The notes under the pieces were generated by a model. That model ran no database searches. It was not told where the DNA came from and saw only the letters and a list, made by a program, of their open reading frames with translations. Below, piece after piece: positions 27,927 through 40,300 of a stretch of 64,000 nucleotides of DNA. This DNA comes from an uncultured Clostridia bacterium (lineage in GTDB: Bacteria; Bacillota; Clostridia; TANB77; CAG-508), in NCBI GenBank assembly GCA_934129745.1, contig CAKOWZ010000001.1, forward strand, positions 62,001 through 126,000, given 5' to 3'. The translations under genes were made by a program, and so were the position numbers. Each line of letters begins with the position of its first letter. Position 1 is the stretch's first letter.

Positions 27927-28682
27927 ATGAGTAATAAAAAGAAAATTAGTATAATCTCAGCTATTGTAATTATTTCATTTATAATAATGGGTGTGGTTTA
28001 TGCTTTATTTAGTGATAGAATAGAATTAACTAATAAATTAAAAATAGGTTCTGTTAAAATTGATGATTTAAATCTTACACTAAAAAAAGAAAATGGAGAT
28101 TTAGAAGATGTAATTGAACCTGCTGATTTAGATACTATATCTTGGACTACTAAGAATTTAGGTACTTCAGGTGTTTTAACAAGACATGTTTTAGAAATTT
28201 ATTGGCAAGAGGCTACTGATATTGATTCTAGTGAATTAATGTTTTTATATCCTGCAAATATAAGCAGACAAGCAGTAATTGCAGATTTTAATAAAATTAA
28301 AAATGGTGGTACATCTGATTATGGATTAAATACTGAACCTATTTCTAAAACTGTTGCAGATGGTTCAAAAAGATATGGGATTAAATATGTTTTTGTTGGT
28401 GATACTTTAAATGGTTCAGATGGAAAAGATGTTAGTAAAGAAGTTAATTATAATTTAGCTAATAATGATGTTAGTGATAGTAGTGTTATTGATGAAAATA
28501 TTAATACAGATGATAATAGTAAAACTGAAGATGAAATTTCTTTTAGACTTTTGATTAGTCCTAAAATGAACTATTTATTTCAGGGAAAAAATGTTTCTGT
28601 AAAAGTTACAACTGAAGCTATGCAATATACAGAAAGTGGTAGTGGAAATTGGACTGTTGTAGATACTATTGAAATTAATTAA
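27927..28682 (+). CDS. TasA/camelysin-like secreted protein 1
   Basis: About 251 residues from ATG 27927. The in-frame ATG at 27906 precedes AAAAGGGGAG, which is the ribosome site, so it is not the start. The N-terminus is a hydrophobic segment ending in VVYALFSDRIELTNKLKIGSV; the short helix plus ALFSD and a following beta strand is typical of SipW-processed TasA/CalY-type proteins. The mature part is beta-rich with acidic loops. TasA-like proteins form matrix fibres or coat cells. No SipW signal peptidase is encoded in the window. The family call rests on the N-terminal signature. Confidence 0.55.
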   Translation: MSNKKKISIISAIVIISFIIMGVVYALFSDRIELTNKLKIGSVKIDDLNLTLKKENGDLEDVIEPADLDTISWTTKNLGTSGVLTRHVLEIYWQEATDIDSSELMFLYPANISRQAVIADFNKIKNGGTSDYGLNTEPISKTVADGSKRYGIKYVFVGDTLNGSDGKDVSKEVNYNLANNDVSDSSVIDENINTDDNSKTEDEISFRLLISPKMNYLFQGKNVSVKVTTEAMQYTESGSGNWTVVDTIEIN

Positions 28683-28857
28683 AGATTATCGAAATATAAT
28701 TAAAATATTTGTGGTGGTTTGGTTGACTAAATTGATCAGATTTATTAAGTTTATTAGGTTAATTATACTGATTTGACTAGATTAATTATGTTTGTTAAGT
28801 GAAAAAGAGGTCAGTTAATGAGAAATTTGGATTTAATAAAAGAAAGGAAGAAATCAA

Positions 28858-29523
28858 ATGAAAAAAATAGAAATAAAAAATAATAAGAAATTGCTTAGTA
28901 CTTTAGTATTATTAATGATTTTTGCAATTTTGATTCCAATTGGGTATGCATTATTTTCAAATGCTAAACAAGATGAGACAGAAACTCATATTGGTGAAAT
29001 TGAAGTTGAACTTGTTGAGAATTGGCCAGAATTAGGGGATACTGTTGAGATTGGTGAAAATCCTGATGGAACAAAAATTACTGAAACATATACTGAGTCT
29101 GGTATTACAAGAAATTCAAAATCTGTTTATGGACATTCTTTAAAAGAGTTAGATGCTTATGTTCGTATTAGATGTATTCCTATTGTTGAATATTTTGTTC
29201 CTAGTGAAGATAGTGAAAAAGGTGGAGAATGGGTGACTTTGCCTGTTTCTCAAAGTCAGATTAAGATAAATGTTGATTCAAATAATAATTGTTGGATACA
29301 ACAAGGTGATTATTGGTATTATAATAAAATTTTGAAATATGATGAAAATACAGAGGTAATGAATATTAATTGGCAAGTTACAGAAATTCCTGCTGCAGCA
29401 TATTCATATAAGATAAGAACTGATGTTAGGGTTATGTTAGAGTATTCACAAACTACTAATGATATGTGGAAAGAAAATTTCCAAATTGATAATTTTCCTG
29501 AGGGTGTGGAGTTAGTTAAATAA
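28858..29523 (+). CDS. TasA/camelysin-like secreted protein 2
   Basis: A protein of 221 residues with the same N-terminal design as the preceding gene: a basic start, a hydrophobic segment and GYALFSNAKQDETETHIGEI. The mature domain is acidic and beta-rich (ELDAYVRIRCIPIVEYF, then YSYKIRTDVRVMLEYSQT). AAGGAAG is 8 nt before the ATG. The 175-nt gap to the previous gene contains irregular T/A-rich repeats but no clear terminator, so the two may be co-transcribed. Probably an extracellular structural or matrix protein; exact role unknown. Confidence 0.5.
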   Translation: MKKIEIKNNKKLLSTLVLLMIFAILIPIGYALFSNAKQDETETHIGEIEVELVENWPELGDTVEIGENPDGTKITETYTESGITRNSKSVYGHSLKELDAYVRIRCIPIVEYFVPSEDSEKGGEWVTLPVSQSQIKINVDSNNNCWIQQGDYWYYNKILKYDENTEVMNINWQVTEIPAAAYSYKIRTDVRVMLEYSQTTNDMWKENFQIDNFPEGVELVK

Positions 29524-29589
29524 TTGAAACATTTGGAAATATGGCAATTTTTTTGCTTTAAGAAATGGTTCAAGAGTTTGACATAAAAC

Positions 29590-29654
29590 TTGACATATTT
29601 GGAAAAATTTGGTAAAATTGTAAATAAGTGGAAAAGTTCCACAGCACATTGAAA
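29590..29654 (+). promoter_or_regulatory. Promoter and leader hairpin shared with the 58269 gene
   Basis: TTGACA (29590-29595), 17 nt, then TAAAAT (29613-29618). The block AAAAATTTGGTAAAAT (29603-29618) occurs identically at 58196-58211. Downstream are a hairpin GTGGAA-AAG-TTCCAC (29628-29642) and CACATTGAAA (29645-29654), both with counterparts at the other gene. Confidence 0.6.
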
Positions 29655-29685
29655 TAAACCATTATTAAAAAGGAGGGTTTTCTTT

Positions 29686-30984
29686 ATGAAAACGACAAAA
29701 AGGTTTTTTGCAATTGTAACAGCATCTTCCATGGCTATATTGCTTGCAGGATATGCAGTACCTGCAGTTACCATGGCAGAAGATTCTACAACCCAAGAAG
29801 AGTTTAATGAGGTTAACTCATTTCGGATTGGTAATCAGGGATATTATTTCCAGATTCTTGACGCAGATGGAGATATAGTTCTTGATAAGAATTTCCTGAA
29901 CAATACTATTACTGTCAAAAGTATAGAAATATACAAGACAGATAAGCTTGATCAGGTTAAATCACTGGATTATGCTCAAATTCAGGACTTTGAAAATGGT
30001 TCTGCTGACTCATGGTCATATAAAGGTTATGAGTATAAGTGGTCTGCTGATGAAAACCTGACTGCAGATTTGGCAAATACCATAACAAGGGCATGTGTTC
30101 ATCTAGATGATGTTGATGATATCACAACATTTGACACATTTCCTGATGGCAAACTGAATGTTGCAGATGTTGTATTTGCAAACCAGCTAAGAACTGCGTT
30201 TGTTCCATCTTATATAAGGACGGCAAAAGTAACTACTGAGCAGATTGTAGAACAAATTGCTCAGTATGACAAGGTTACAATTAATATTAATGGTAACTTT
30301 GTAGATTTTGTACCTGAAGGAGATGAAATTCCTGAGGAACTTGAAGATAAGTTCATTGACTTTGCTTCAGACAACCAAATATATTCGTATACATTTGTAA
30401 AATCAGATACTCCAATTGAATATGCATATGGATATGCTAACCAGGCTGTAGATATTGTAGGTGATACTGAAGAAAAGGGAACAGAAGATGTTTTCTATCA
30501 AATCCTACCACCTAAATACTATAAGCTGCTTATGAGTTTAGCAGAGTTACCATATGGAAAATTACAGTATGGAGAGTTTGACCTTGTAGCATTAAGTATG
30601 AAAAGTCAACATAACTGCGTGTATTCTATAGCTTCATCTTCTGCACACCGCTATCACTTCCCATTTACAAAAGAATCTGGTGCAAAATCATTTGCTAGCT
30701 GGTATTTAGTACCTCTTGATGATGATGAAAATCCAGTGTATAAATTGGCTGGTGGTTGTAAAAAACTTGAAAAATATCTGAAAAAGTCGGATATTTTATT
30801 ATACGATGAAAATTGTATAATGGACGAAAAAAATGATGATTTTGTAGTTCCAAATACTGCAAAATCAGAAGACAAAACTTCAAATACATCAACATTTAGT
30901 ACAACAACTACAACTGAAATAACACCTCTTAAGGCAGTGAAATCAGTGGTATCTGCTGTGCAAAAAACATTAAAAATGGTTTAA
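29686..30984 (+). CDS. Secreted protein with dockerin-like half-motif, apparently acquired
   Basis: A protein of 432 residues. A signal peptide ends near VTMA-EDSTT. An acidic region includes FPDGKLNVADVVFANQL (about 150-166), which resembles one half of a type I dockerin calcium-binding repeat. A central domain contains TPIEYAYGYANQAVDIVG, and the C-terminus has a Thr/Ser-rich stretch (STFSTTTTTEI) and no clear anchor. Codon use differs from neighbours (more CAG, CTG and AAG), suggesting transfer. A similar TPIEYAF...AIVG segment, the same promoter and a same-position leader hairpin occur with the gene at 58269, so the two are probably members of one secreted family. Function unknown. Confidence 0.55.
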   Translation: MKTTKRFFAIVTASSMAILLAGYAVPAVTMAEDSTTQEEFNEVNSFRIGNQGYYFQILDADGDIVLDKNFLNNTITVKSIEIYKTDKLDQVKSLDYAQIQDFENGSADSWSYKGYEYKWSADENLTADLANTITRACVHLDDVDDITTFDTFPDGKLNVADVVFANQLRTAFVPSYIRTAKVTTEQIVEQIAQYDKVTININGNFVDFVPEGDEIPEELEDKFIDFASDNQIYSYTFVKSDTPIEYAYGYANQAVDIVGDTEEKGTEDVFYQILPPKYYKLLMSLAELPYGKLQYGEFDLVALSMKSQHNCVYSIASSSAHRYHFPFTKESGAKSFASWYLVPLDDDENPVYKLAGGCKKLEKYLKKSDILLYDENCIMDEKNDDFVVPNTAKSEDKTSNTSTFSTTTTTEITPLKAVKSVVSAVQKTLKMV

Positions 30985-30990
30985 AATCTG

Positions 30991-31023
30991 AAAAAAAGGA
31001 AGCATAATATGCTTCCTTTTTTT
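30991..31023 (+). terminator. Intrinsic terminator
   Basis: A 16-bp perfect inverted repeat, AAAAAAAGGAAGCATA (30991-31006) with its complement at 31008-31023, ending in T7. It closes the 29686 gene and separates it from the giant adhesin. Confidence 0.9.
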
Positions 31024-31108
31024 GTATAATAATGAACTATCTTTAAAAAGTGTAATATTGAAGTATTTAAAATATTTTGAATATGGTAATTTTTATTTTC
31101 TTTGATGC

Positions 31109-31208
31109 TACGGAAATAACTTATTCCGCAAAAATTCCCTAAAATATTACAAAAATAATACAAAAAAGATATATAAATGTAATAAAACAAAATTAATATA
31201 TTTCCGTA
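31109..31208 (+). promoter_or_regulatory. Adhesin upstream cassette, copy 1
   Basis: TACGGAAATA (31109-31118) and its perfect inverse TATTTCCGTA (31199-31208) flank an 80-bp segment. That segment contains a 30-bp core (31159-31188, starting TACAAAAAAGATATATAAAT) matching 60457-60486 at 28 of 30 positions. The right end is 32 nt from the -35 box, the same distance as in the second adhesin. Probably a regulator-binding region. Confidence 0.65.
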
Positions 31209-31240
31209 ATAATAACTAAAAAACAGTGTTTTTTTATATC

Positions 31241-31269
31241 TTGAATATAAAAAATATATATTGTAAAGT
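31241..31269 (+). promoter_or_regulatory. Predicted promoter of the 7466-codon adhesin
   Basis: TTGAAT (31241-31246), 17 nt, then TAAAGT (31264-31269). Both boxes are imperfect, consistent with a need for an activator. Confidence 0.4.
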
Positions 31270-31303
31270 TTATTTAAGATAACAAAAAAACGGAGGGAAT
31301 TTT

Positions 31304-34300
31304 ATGAAAATGACAAAACATATGAAAGGAATAATTGGGGTTTTAATTATTGCTGTATTTGCTATACTTACTACTTTTAGTTTCTTTTTTTCAAGAAATA
31401 GAGTTGAAAATGTAAATCAAACACAAAATAATGAGCAAATTGAAAATTATGTTGTTTCTACACCAACTGCAAATGGAGATTTTCAGTTAAATAGTGTTGA
31501 TATTATAAAAACAGCGTCTAAGCTACTTGGAACACCATATGTATACGGAAAAAAAGGGGTAAATACATATCAATATACTAATATTGTGCAGTCTAATAAT
31601 TTAAAAACTGATTCAGAAGTTAGAAATGATGGTATTGATTGTACAGGCTTGGTTTATTGGACTTTGAGTGAGATTGCTAAAGAAAGAAATATTGATTTTG
31701 GAACTAGAACAAGTAATATGGGGAATTACATATCAAATATTACAACAAACTTTTCTTTGAATAACCCTGTTCCTGTAGATACATTACATTGGTTAACATA
31801 TTGGGACGGTAAAAATGCACAATATGTTAGTGAAAAATATGGAACACAAAATATACCTTCAATAACTAGTTATCAAATGTTTGGAAATACTATTAATGTT
31901 TTAAAAGCTAATGAAAGTTTGACTACTAAATATTATATGTATGGAGGAAATAAAAAATTACCTGCTGGTACAATTGTTATAATGGATGCAACAAATGCAA
32001 ATGGTAGTCATGATAATTATAGTTCACATGCATGGATTACTTTAGGTGATTTAGGTACAACAAATGCAAATGATGTAATAAATATTTTAGCTGGTATGGG
32101 TATTGACAGAAGTTTATTAACATCAGATACAGTTAAAAGTGTAAATAATACATGTACATATTGGAGAATTGAAGCAGCTGGTGGAAATAAAGTATATATT
32201 AATAATGGAGATTATGAAGTTAGTGTACAAAATGGAACTGAATTTGAAGAATATACAGAAATTGTAAATGGTGTTCCAGTTAAAAGAACTAAAAAAATAG
32301 GTACTATATGGGCTTTTCAAATATCTAATGATATTGTTAATAAAGGTTCTTATAAATTAAATGTAAATAAAAAAGATGAAAATGGTAATGGATTAGGTGG
32401 AGCACAATTTCAGATAACTAAAAATGGTGTATCATATACACAAAATTCTGAAGTTGGAATTAGTAAAATTGGTCAAGAAGATACATTTGTTATATTAGAA
32501 ACTGCAGCTCCAACAGGATATAGATTATTTTCACAACCAATAACAGTTAAAGCTAGAAGTACTGTAATTAATAATACTTATAAACTTGACACAGTAACAA
32601 GTGTACAGGTTGGAAATCAAACATTATCACAAACTAGTGAAGGTTTTTCTAATGGTGATGTTACAGTTTTATGGGATCAAAATAATGGTGTTATTAGTGT
32701 AAATGTTAAAGATAAAAAAATTATTCAAGGAAATTATAATCTTTATGTTCAAAAATTTGATAGTGAAACAAAACAACCTATGAGTGGAGCTAATTTCAAA
32801 ATAACAAAAGGTGAAAATGGACCTGAATATAATAGTGGTGATAATGTTTCAATTAAAAGTAATAATCAAAAAGATACATTTATAATTGAAGAAGTAGCTG
32901 CTCCTGAAGGTTATAAGACAATTTCAGGAAAAATATCTGTTACAGTTACTGGTGCTGAATTAAATGGTAAATATGTTTTAGGTACAGTGGCTGATGTTAA
33001 AATAGGTGGGAAAAGTGTTGGTAAAGGCTCTGATGGGGCATATTCAAATAGTGAAGTTAGAGTTGATTGGGATCAAAATAATGGAATTGTTGCTGTAAAA
33101 GTATATGATACAAAAATAAAAAAAGGTAATTATAAATTAGATATTAATAAATATGATGGAATAACTAATCAAAAACTTGGAGATTCTACAAACCCTTTAG
33201 GTGGTGCAGAATTTACTATAACTAAAAATGATTATGCTTATACAAGAAATTCAAATATTGAAATTTCAAAAGAAAATCAAAAAGATGTGTTTGTAATAAC
33301 AGAAGATAAAGCTCCATCAGGATATGAAAAACTTTTACAACCTATTATAATTACTGTTACAGGAGCTACAACATCTGATGGAAATCAATATTGTTTAGGT
33401 CAGGTTGAAAGTGTATTTTTAGGAAGTACTGAAATTAAAAGAACAGATAATGGTAAAGGACCATTTAAAATTGATGAAGTTGAAGTTAATTGGGATTCAA
33501 CAAGTGGAAGTGTTACTGTTACTGTAAAAAATAAACCTATTGTTGATTTAGCATTAAAGAAAACTGTTACTAAAGTTAATGGAAGTGAAGATATTCAAGC
33601 ACCAAGAATGATGTCAAAAAGTACAATATTAGATCATGTACCAAAATTTGGTAATGAAAATATTGATATTAATGATAATAAATTATCAAATGGTTCTGAT
33701 ACAAATGCTGTATATAGTATGAACAAAACTCCTGTACTTGTTCATATTGGTGATGAAGTTACATATTCAATACAAATATTTAATGAAGGTTCAGTTAATG
33801 CTAGAGCAACTGAAATTACAGATTATATTCCTGTTGGTTTAAAAGTAACTAGTGTACAATATATTAATAATAAAGTAGATTTTGGTGTATTATCACAAAA
33901 TAATGGAAAATCTGGTGGATATACATATGATGAAACAAATGGTATTTTAAAAATTAAATTAGATAATTTTTCAAATAAACAAGTACAATATATTCCAGCA
34001 TATGTTCCAAAAACTGATAGTCAAGAAAGTGTATTATCAAATGATGAAATTATAGTAACTTGTAAAGTTTTAGATAATGCACCACGTATATTAACAAATA
34101 TTGCTGAAATTTCAGCATATACATCTGAAATTCCAGAATTAAAAGATATAGATTCAACACCAAATAACTGGAAAAATCCAAATGGTGATGAAAATAATAT
34201 CACAACAGATAAATCAACAGCTGATTGGATTGATTATATAAGTGTTACAGGTGATCAAAATAATAGTAGTGATTATTTAGATGGTTTATATCACTCAGCT

Positions 34301-37300
34301 TTTATAGCTCAAGATACTGGTGTAAATGGTTATAAAGGTGATGATGATGATTTTGATAAACTTCGTGTAATAAAAACTTATGATGTAAGTGTTCAAAAAA
34401 TTTCAAGTGAAAATAATGAGAAAAAATTGGAAAATATCAAGTTTTATATAGGAAATAAAAGTTATAGTGAAGCAAGTAATACTGAAAAACAAAAAGCAAC
34501 AAAAACTACAAAAACAGATGGTTCAACAGATGTAATAACTAAAGAAATTAGTTATACAAGAAAAACAAATGAAGAAGATGTGTGGTATATAAAAGAACTT
34601 GAATTACCAGCAGGTTCAACATATTCTAAAATTGACACAGAATTTGAATTACGTATTAAGAAAAAAAGTGAAGGAGAAATATTTGGTTCTGATATTACAA
34701 AATATTCATTTGGAGTTTTAGGAACAAAAGCTTCATATACATCAATTACAGAACCAATTAATGTAATAGTAAGTGATGTTGATGGACATCCAGTGACAAT
34801 TACAGCTAAATATAATGAAACAGAAAAAAGATTTATTATTACAGTTCCAAATAATGTTTCAAAATCACAATATTATTTACAATTATTTAAAGTTAAAGCA
34901 AATACACAATCTGATGAAACAGAAGAAGGAATTGAAGGAATTGAGTTTGGAATTAATACTCAATCTGGAACTAAAAAAACAAATAAAGATGGTTTAATTT
35001 CTTTTGGTGAATATGAGATTACAAAAGATAATTATCAAAAAATAGATGAATTTAAAATTACAGAAATTGAAGATTCAAATACTAGATATTATCAATTAAA
35101 AAATGCAATTACAATATATGTAAAAAAAGATTTAGATGATTTAAAACAAAATTATATTGTTAAAGAAATTTCATTAGATGGAACAAATTACTCAACAACA
35201 AAAATCACACAAGAAGCAGAATTAAAGGATTTTGACCAAAAGGTTAATATTACAGTTTCATTAGAAGGAAATATTGTTACTGTTAAAGTTCCAAATATTT
35301 TAAGAAATGGTGAATATGAACTTTTAGTAAAAAAAGTAGATTCTAAAAATGAAACATTAGATGATGTTGGATTTTCTTTAGGAAATGAATCTCAACAAGT
35401 TTTAACTGGAAGTAATGGAGATAGTGGAATTGCAGTATTAGTTTCTGGTAAAAAAATTGGTGCTGAAAATTTAAATAGTATTGATAAATATACAATTACA
35501 GAAACTAAATCAAAATCTGGATATTCTAAACTAAAATATCCAATTAATATAGATGTTCATAAAGAAGATGATGGAGAAAATTTCATTGTTTCTTATGTTG
35601 ATGCTTATGTAAATAATGGAACACCTATAAAAATTGAAAAAGGAAAATATGGAACATTAAATAATGTTGAACTTGAAAATGGCTCAACTGTAAATGTTAT
35701 AATTGATTTATCAGAAACAAATAGTATTTTAGTTAATATTCCAAATAATGAATTAAAAGGTGGATTTAATTTACAAGTTTATAAATATTATAAAAAAGAT
35801 GGTAAAGAATATCCTGTTCCAAATATATCATTTGCTGTTTATAAAAATGGAGATTCTTCTAAACAAACAAAACTTGGAACTACATCAAATTCAGGTATTA
35901 TAACTTCTGGTTATGAATTAACAAAAAATGATATTGGTAAAACTGATAAATATACACTTGTTGAAACTGTTAATAAAAATGATAATTATATAGGTATTGC
36001 AGAAAATATAGATATTTTTGTTGAAAATGGTGAAAATTCAACTAAAACAAAATGTATGGTTTCAAATGCTTATTTTGAAGGTGGAGCTACTAAAAAAACA
36101 GTTAAACTAGAAAATGGAAAAACAGTTGATATTGAAATTCAAGTTGTAAAAAATCAAAATGATGTTACAACTGTTAAGATTTTAGTTGAAAATACTGAGG
36201 TTTATGGTGAATATCAGGTTGAATTAGCAAAAAAAGTTAATGATAATTTAGAAGATGGAATTAGTTTTAATGTTAGTAAAAACAAAGGAAATTCTACTTT
36301 ATATACAACAGCAAATGGTGGAAAAACTATAATTGCAAATGAATCAATTACAAAAGAAAATGTTGGTGTAACTGATGAATTTGTAATAAGTGAAATTGAA
36401 ACAACAAATCATAGAATTATTAAAGTTAAAAATCCTTTAACATTAAAAGTTGTAAAAGGAATAAATACTACTGGAACAGCAGGTACACAAGATGCTCCTG
36501 GAACAAAATTTGTTGTTAAACAATTTACTGTTTCTGGACAAGGTGCATCTGAGGTAAAATCTAGTGTGGGTAATCAAAATAACCCTGAAATTACTGTAAA
36601 TGGTATTGTTTTAGATGATGGTAATATTGTGGATATTGTTGTTAAAATGACAGAAGAAATTGATTCTGAAACAAATAATAAATATCAAAAAATCAGTCTT
36701 ACAATTCCTAATACTGAAAGAAAGGGAAGTTATTCTTTACAAATTAAAAAAGTAAATTCAAGTAAAAATAATTCAATTATATCAGGTGCTGTGTTTAAAA
36801 TAGAATCATTTACTAAAGGTAATACAAATCCTGTAAAAACAACTGGTAAAACTGATGGAACAAATGGAACAGCTGTAGTTGAAAGTGATATTGCAATTGA
36901 ACCAGATAGTTTAGATAAACCTGACAGATTTAAAATTACTGAAGTAATTATTTATAAAAATAATTCAAATAATGAAGAAACAGGTTATTCTAAATTAAAA
37001 AATCCTATATTATTAACTATTGATAAAGTTGCAAATACTGCTGATTTTGATGTTAAACAATTAACTTTATCACAAGATGGAATCCCAGCAAAAACAGGTA
37101 CATCAAGTGTTTCTTTATCAAATGTTGAATTAGAAAATGGTGATAAGGTTACAGTTAGGGCAAGTATAGATAGTAAAAATTTAATTACTCTTACAATTCC
37201 TAATAAAGAACTTGGTGGAAGTTATAGTATGGATTTAGTAAAAACAACTGATGATTTTACTACAACTTTGGAAAATATGAAATTTACTTATACAGGAAGT

Positions 37301-40300
37301 AATGGAGAAAAAACAACTAATAAAGATGGATTAATTTCAAATATTGCATTAACAACAATTACTAAAGATAATGTTGATATTGTTGATAATTATGAAATTA
37401 AAGAAGTTGAAATTAAAACTAATGAATATCTTGAATTAGTAAATCCTTTAACTGTAAAAGTTGAAAAAACAAAAAAAGATAATAAATTTATTGTAAGTAA
37501 AATTACACTTTCTTCAACAGGAATTAATCCAGATTGGATTATACCTGGAACAAATAAAAATACTGCTCAATTAAATGGCTTAGAAACTGTAAAATCAGGT
37601 AAAACAGGTTCTGCTAAAATTACTTTTGATGAATCAACACAAAAAATTAAATTATTTGTTGATAATCCAAAAGTTGAAGGTTCATTTAGTTTAAAAATTA
37701 AAAAAGTTGATAGTGATGATGAAAATAAAACATTAGCAGGTGTTAAATTTGGAATAATAAAACGTGAATTAATAACAGGTGGAAATGAATATCAACAAAT
37801 TGGTGATGAAAAAGAAGTTGTAACAGAAGCAAATGGATATGGTTATATTTATGGTGATAATCCATTTACTGTAAATGTTGTTGAAACTAATGAAAATATT
37901 GAAAAAAATATTAGATATATTGATATTACAGAAAAAGAAACTTCTGATGGATATGAATTATTAAAAGGAATTAAAATTAGTGTAAAAATTGAAACTGGTT
38001 TATCTTCTGATGGTAAATCTAAAATAGTTAAAAATGCTACAGCAACTGTAAGTAGAACTATTTTTGATGATGAAACTTATGAAAGAATGAAATATGTAAA
38101 TAATAATATTAATGTAACTACAAATCAAAATGGTACTGATGTTATTGTAACTATTAAAAATAAAAAACTTGATGGAAAATATAATTTTAAAATTGTTAAA
38201 GTAAAACAAGATGGTACTAAAATTCCAGGAATTCCATTTAGTGTAACAAAAAATGGTTCTATAATAAAAACAGAAGAAAAAACATCTTCTGATGAATCAA
38301 CAAAAGGTGAAATTGATTTGGGTGCTCAAACAATAAGTGAAATTCAAAAAGGTCAAACTGAAAGTGTAGATAATTATGTAATTAAAGAAATTCAATTAAA
38401 AAATGCACAATATATTTGTTTATCTGAAGAACTTACAGTAAAAGTTACAACAGCTGAAAATAGTGATAAAACTAAATATATTCTAAAAAATATATCATTT
38501 GGTGATTCAAATGAAAAAGTTACAAAATCAGATAATGGAAACAAAATTACTGTTGAAAAACAAGCAAATACTATAGATGGTAAAAAAGTTAATGTAAAAA
38601 TAACTGCTGATTTAACAACAAATGAAATTGTTTTAGAAATTCCTAATAATGACATCACAGGTAAATTTGACTTATACATTAAAAAAGTTGACAAAAATGG
38701 TGGAGTTAAAAATGTTGAATTTACTGTAAATGGAACTAAATTAAATGGTAGTACTAATGAACAAGGTTTAATTAAAATTGATGAAAAACAAATTAGTGCT
38801 AGTAATTTAAGTGAAGACAAATATGTAATTAATGAAATTAAAGTTGATTCTAATAATTATATTAAATTAAAATCTTCTTTAACATTAACTATATCTAAAG
38901 GATTAAATTCTGATAAAACAAAATATGTTGTAACAAAAATTACACTTGATGGTAAAAGTATTACTAAAAATATTCATGGTGAAGGTACTGTAAGAGCTGA
39001 GCTTGCAGATGTTGCATTAGAAAATGGAAATACAGTAACTGTTACAGGTGAATTAGATGAAAATACTCAAGTTATTACACTTACAATTCCAAATGAAAAA
39101 ATAGATGGTGATTATTCTGTAAAAATTAAAAAAGTTAATTCAGATAATAGTAATGAAAATATTAAATATGCTGAATTTACAGCAAATGCAATTATTAATA
39201 ATACAGAAGAAGATTTAGGAACTGTAAGAACTGATGGTGATGGAGTAAAAATTCTAAAAAGTGTTAATATTAAAGGTGATACATATCAAACACCTGATAA
39301 ATATATAATTACAGAAACAAATATTTATAAATCAAGTACAGGTAATGATATTGATGAAGGATATATAAAAATTAAAGATCCTATTATATTAGAAGTTAAG
39401 AAAACAATTACTAATGGTAAATATACTGTATCAGGATTAAGTTTATATCAAAATGGCCAAACACCTACAGAAGGTAGTTCAAATGTAGTTCTTAAAAATG
39501 TTAAACTTGAAAATGGTGAAAGTGTTGATATTACTGCAAAACTTGAAAATGGTGTAATTAATTTAATAATTCCTAATAAAAAAGTAACAGGAAATTATAG
39601 TCTTGATTTAATAAAAACTACAAATAATTTCCAAAACACTAGAGGAGGATTTACATTTACATATACAGGAAATCCTGTTGGTAAAACTACAGATGGTGAT
39701 GGTAAAATTGTTATTGAGGAAAACAAGAAAATAGATGATATTACTAATCCAGATGAATATGATTTTAGAGAACTTCCAAATAATAAAAATAAATATCTTG
39801 AATTATCTGAACCACTTAAAATTTCTATTGCAAAAACTAAAAAAGATAATAAATATGTAGTTTCAAGTATTACTCTTTCTTGTGGAGATAAATCAGTAAC
39901 ATTAAAATCTGGAGAAGGTTCTGAGGCTGTTTTAGAAAATATTCCAACAGTAAAAAATGGTAAAATTACATCAGCAAAAATTGTATTTGATGAATTAACA
40001 CAAAAAATTAATTTATATGTAGATAACCCTGAAATTACTGGAGAATATGATTTAAAGATTAGAAAAATTGATAGTCAAGATGAAAATAAAACATTACAAG
40101 GTGTTGAATTTAATGTTATTAAACGTGAACAATTAGAAACAGGTGGAGCTTATCAACAAACAAAAGAAGTTACTGCAATAACACAAGAAAATGGTGTTGG
40201 TTATATTTTTGGTGATAATCCATATACAACAAATGTTGTTGAAGAAAAGGATGAAATTAATAGAGATGTACATATTATTACTATTAATGAAACTAAAACA

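Noticed and set aside
28818..28883. 21-codon leader frame overlapping the start of the second TasA-like gene
   Set aside because: The ribosome site is poor and the composition is Lys/Asn-rich as expected by chance; a coupling role cannot be supported.
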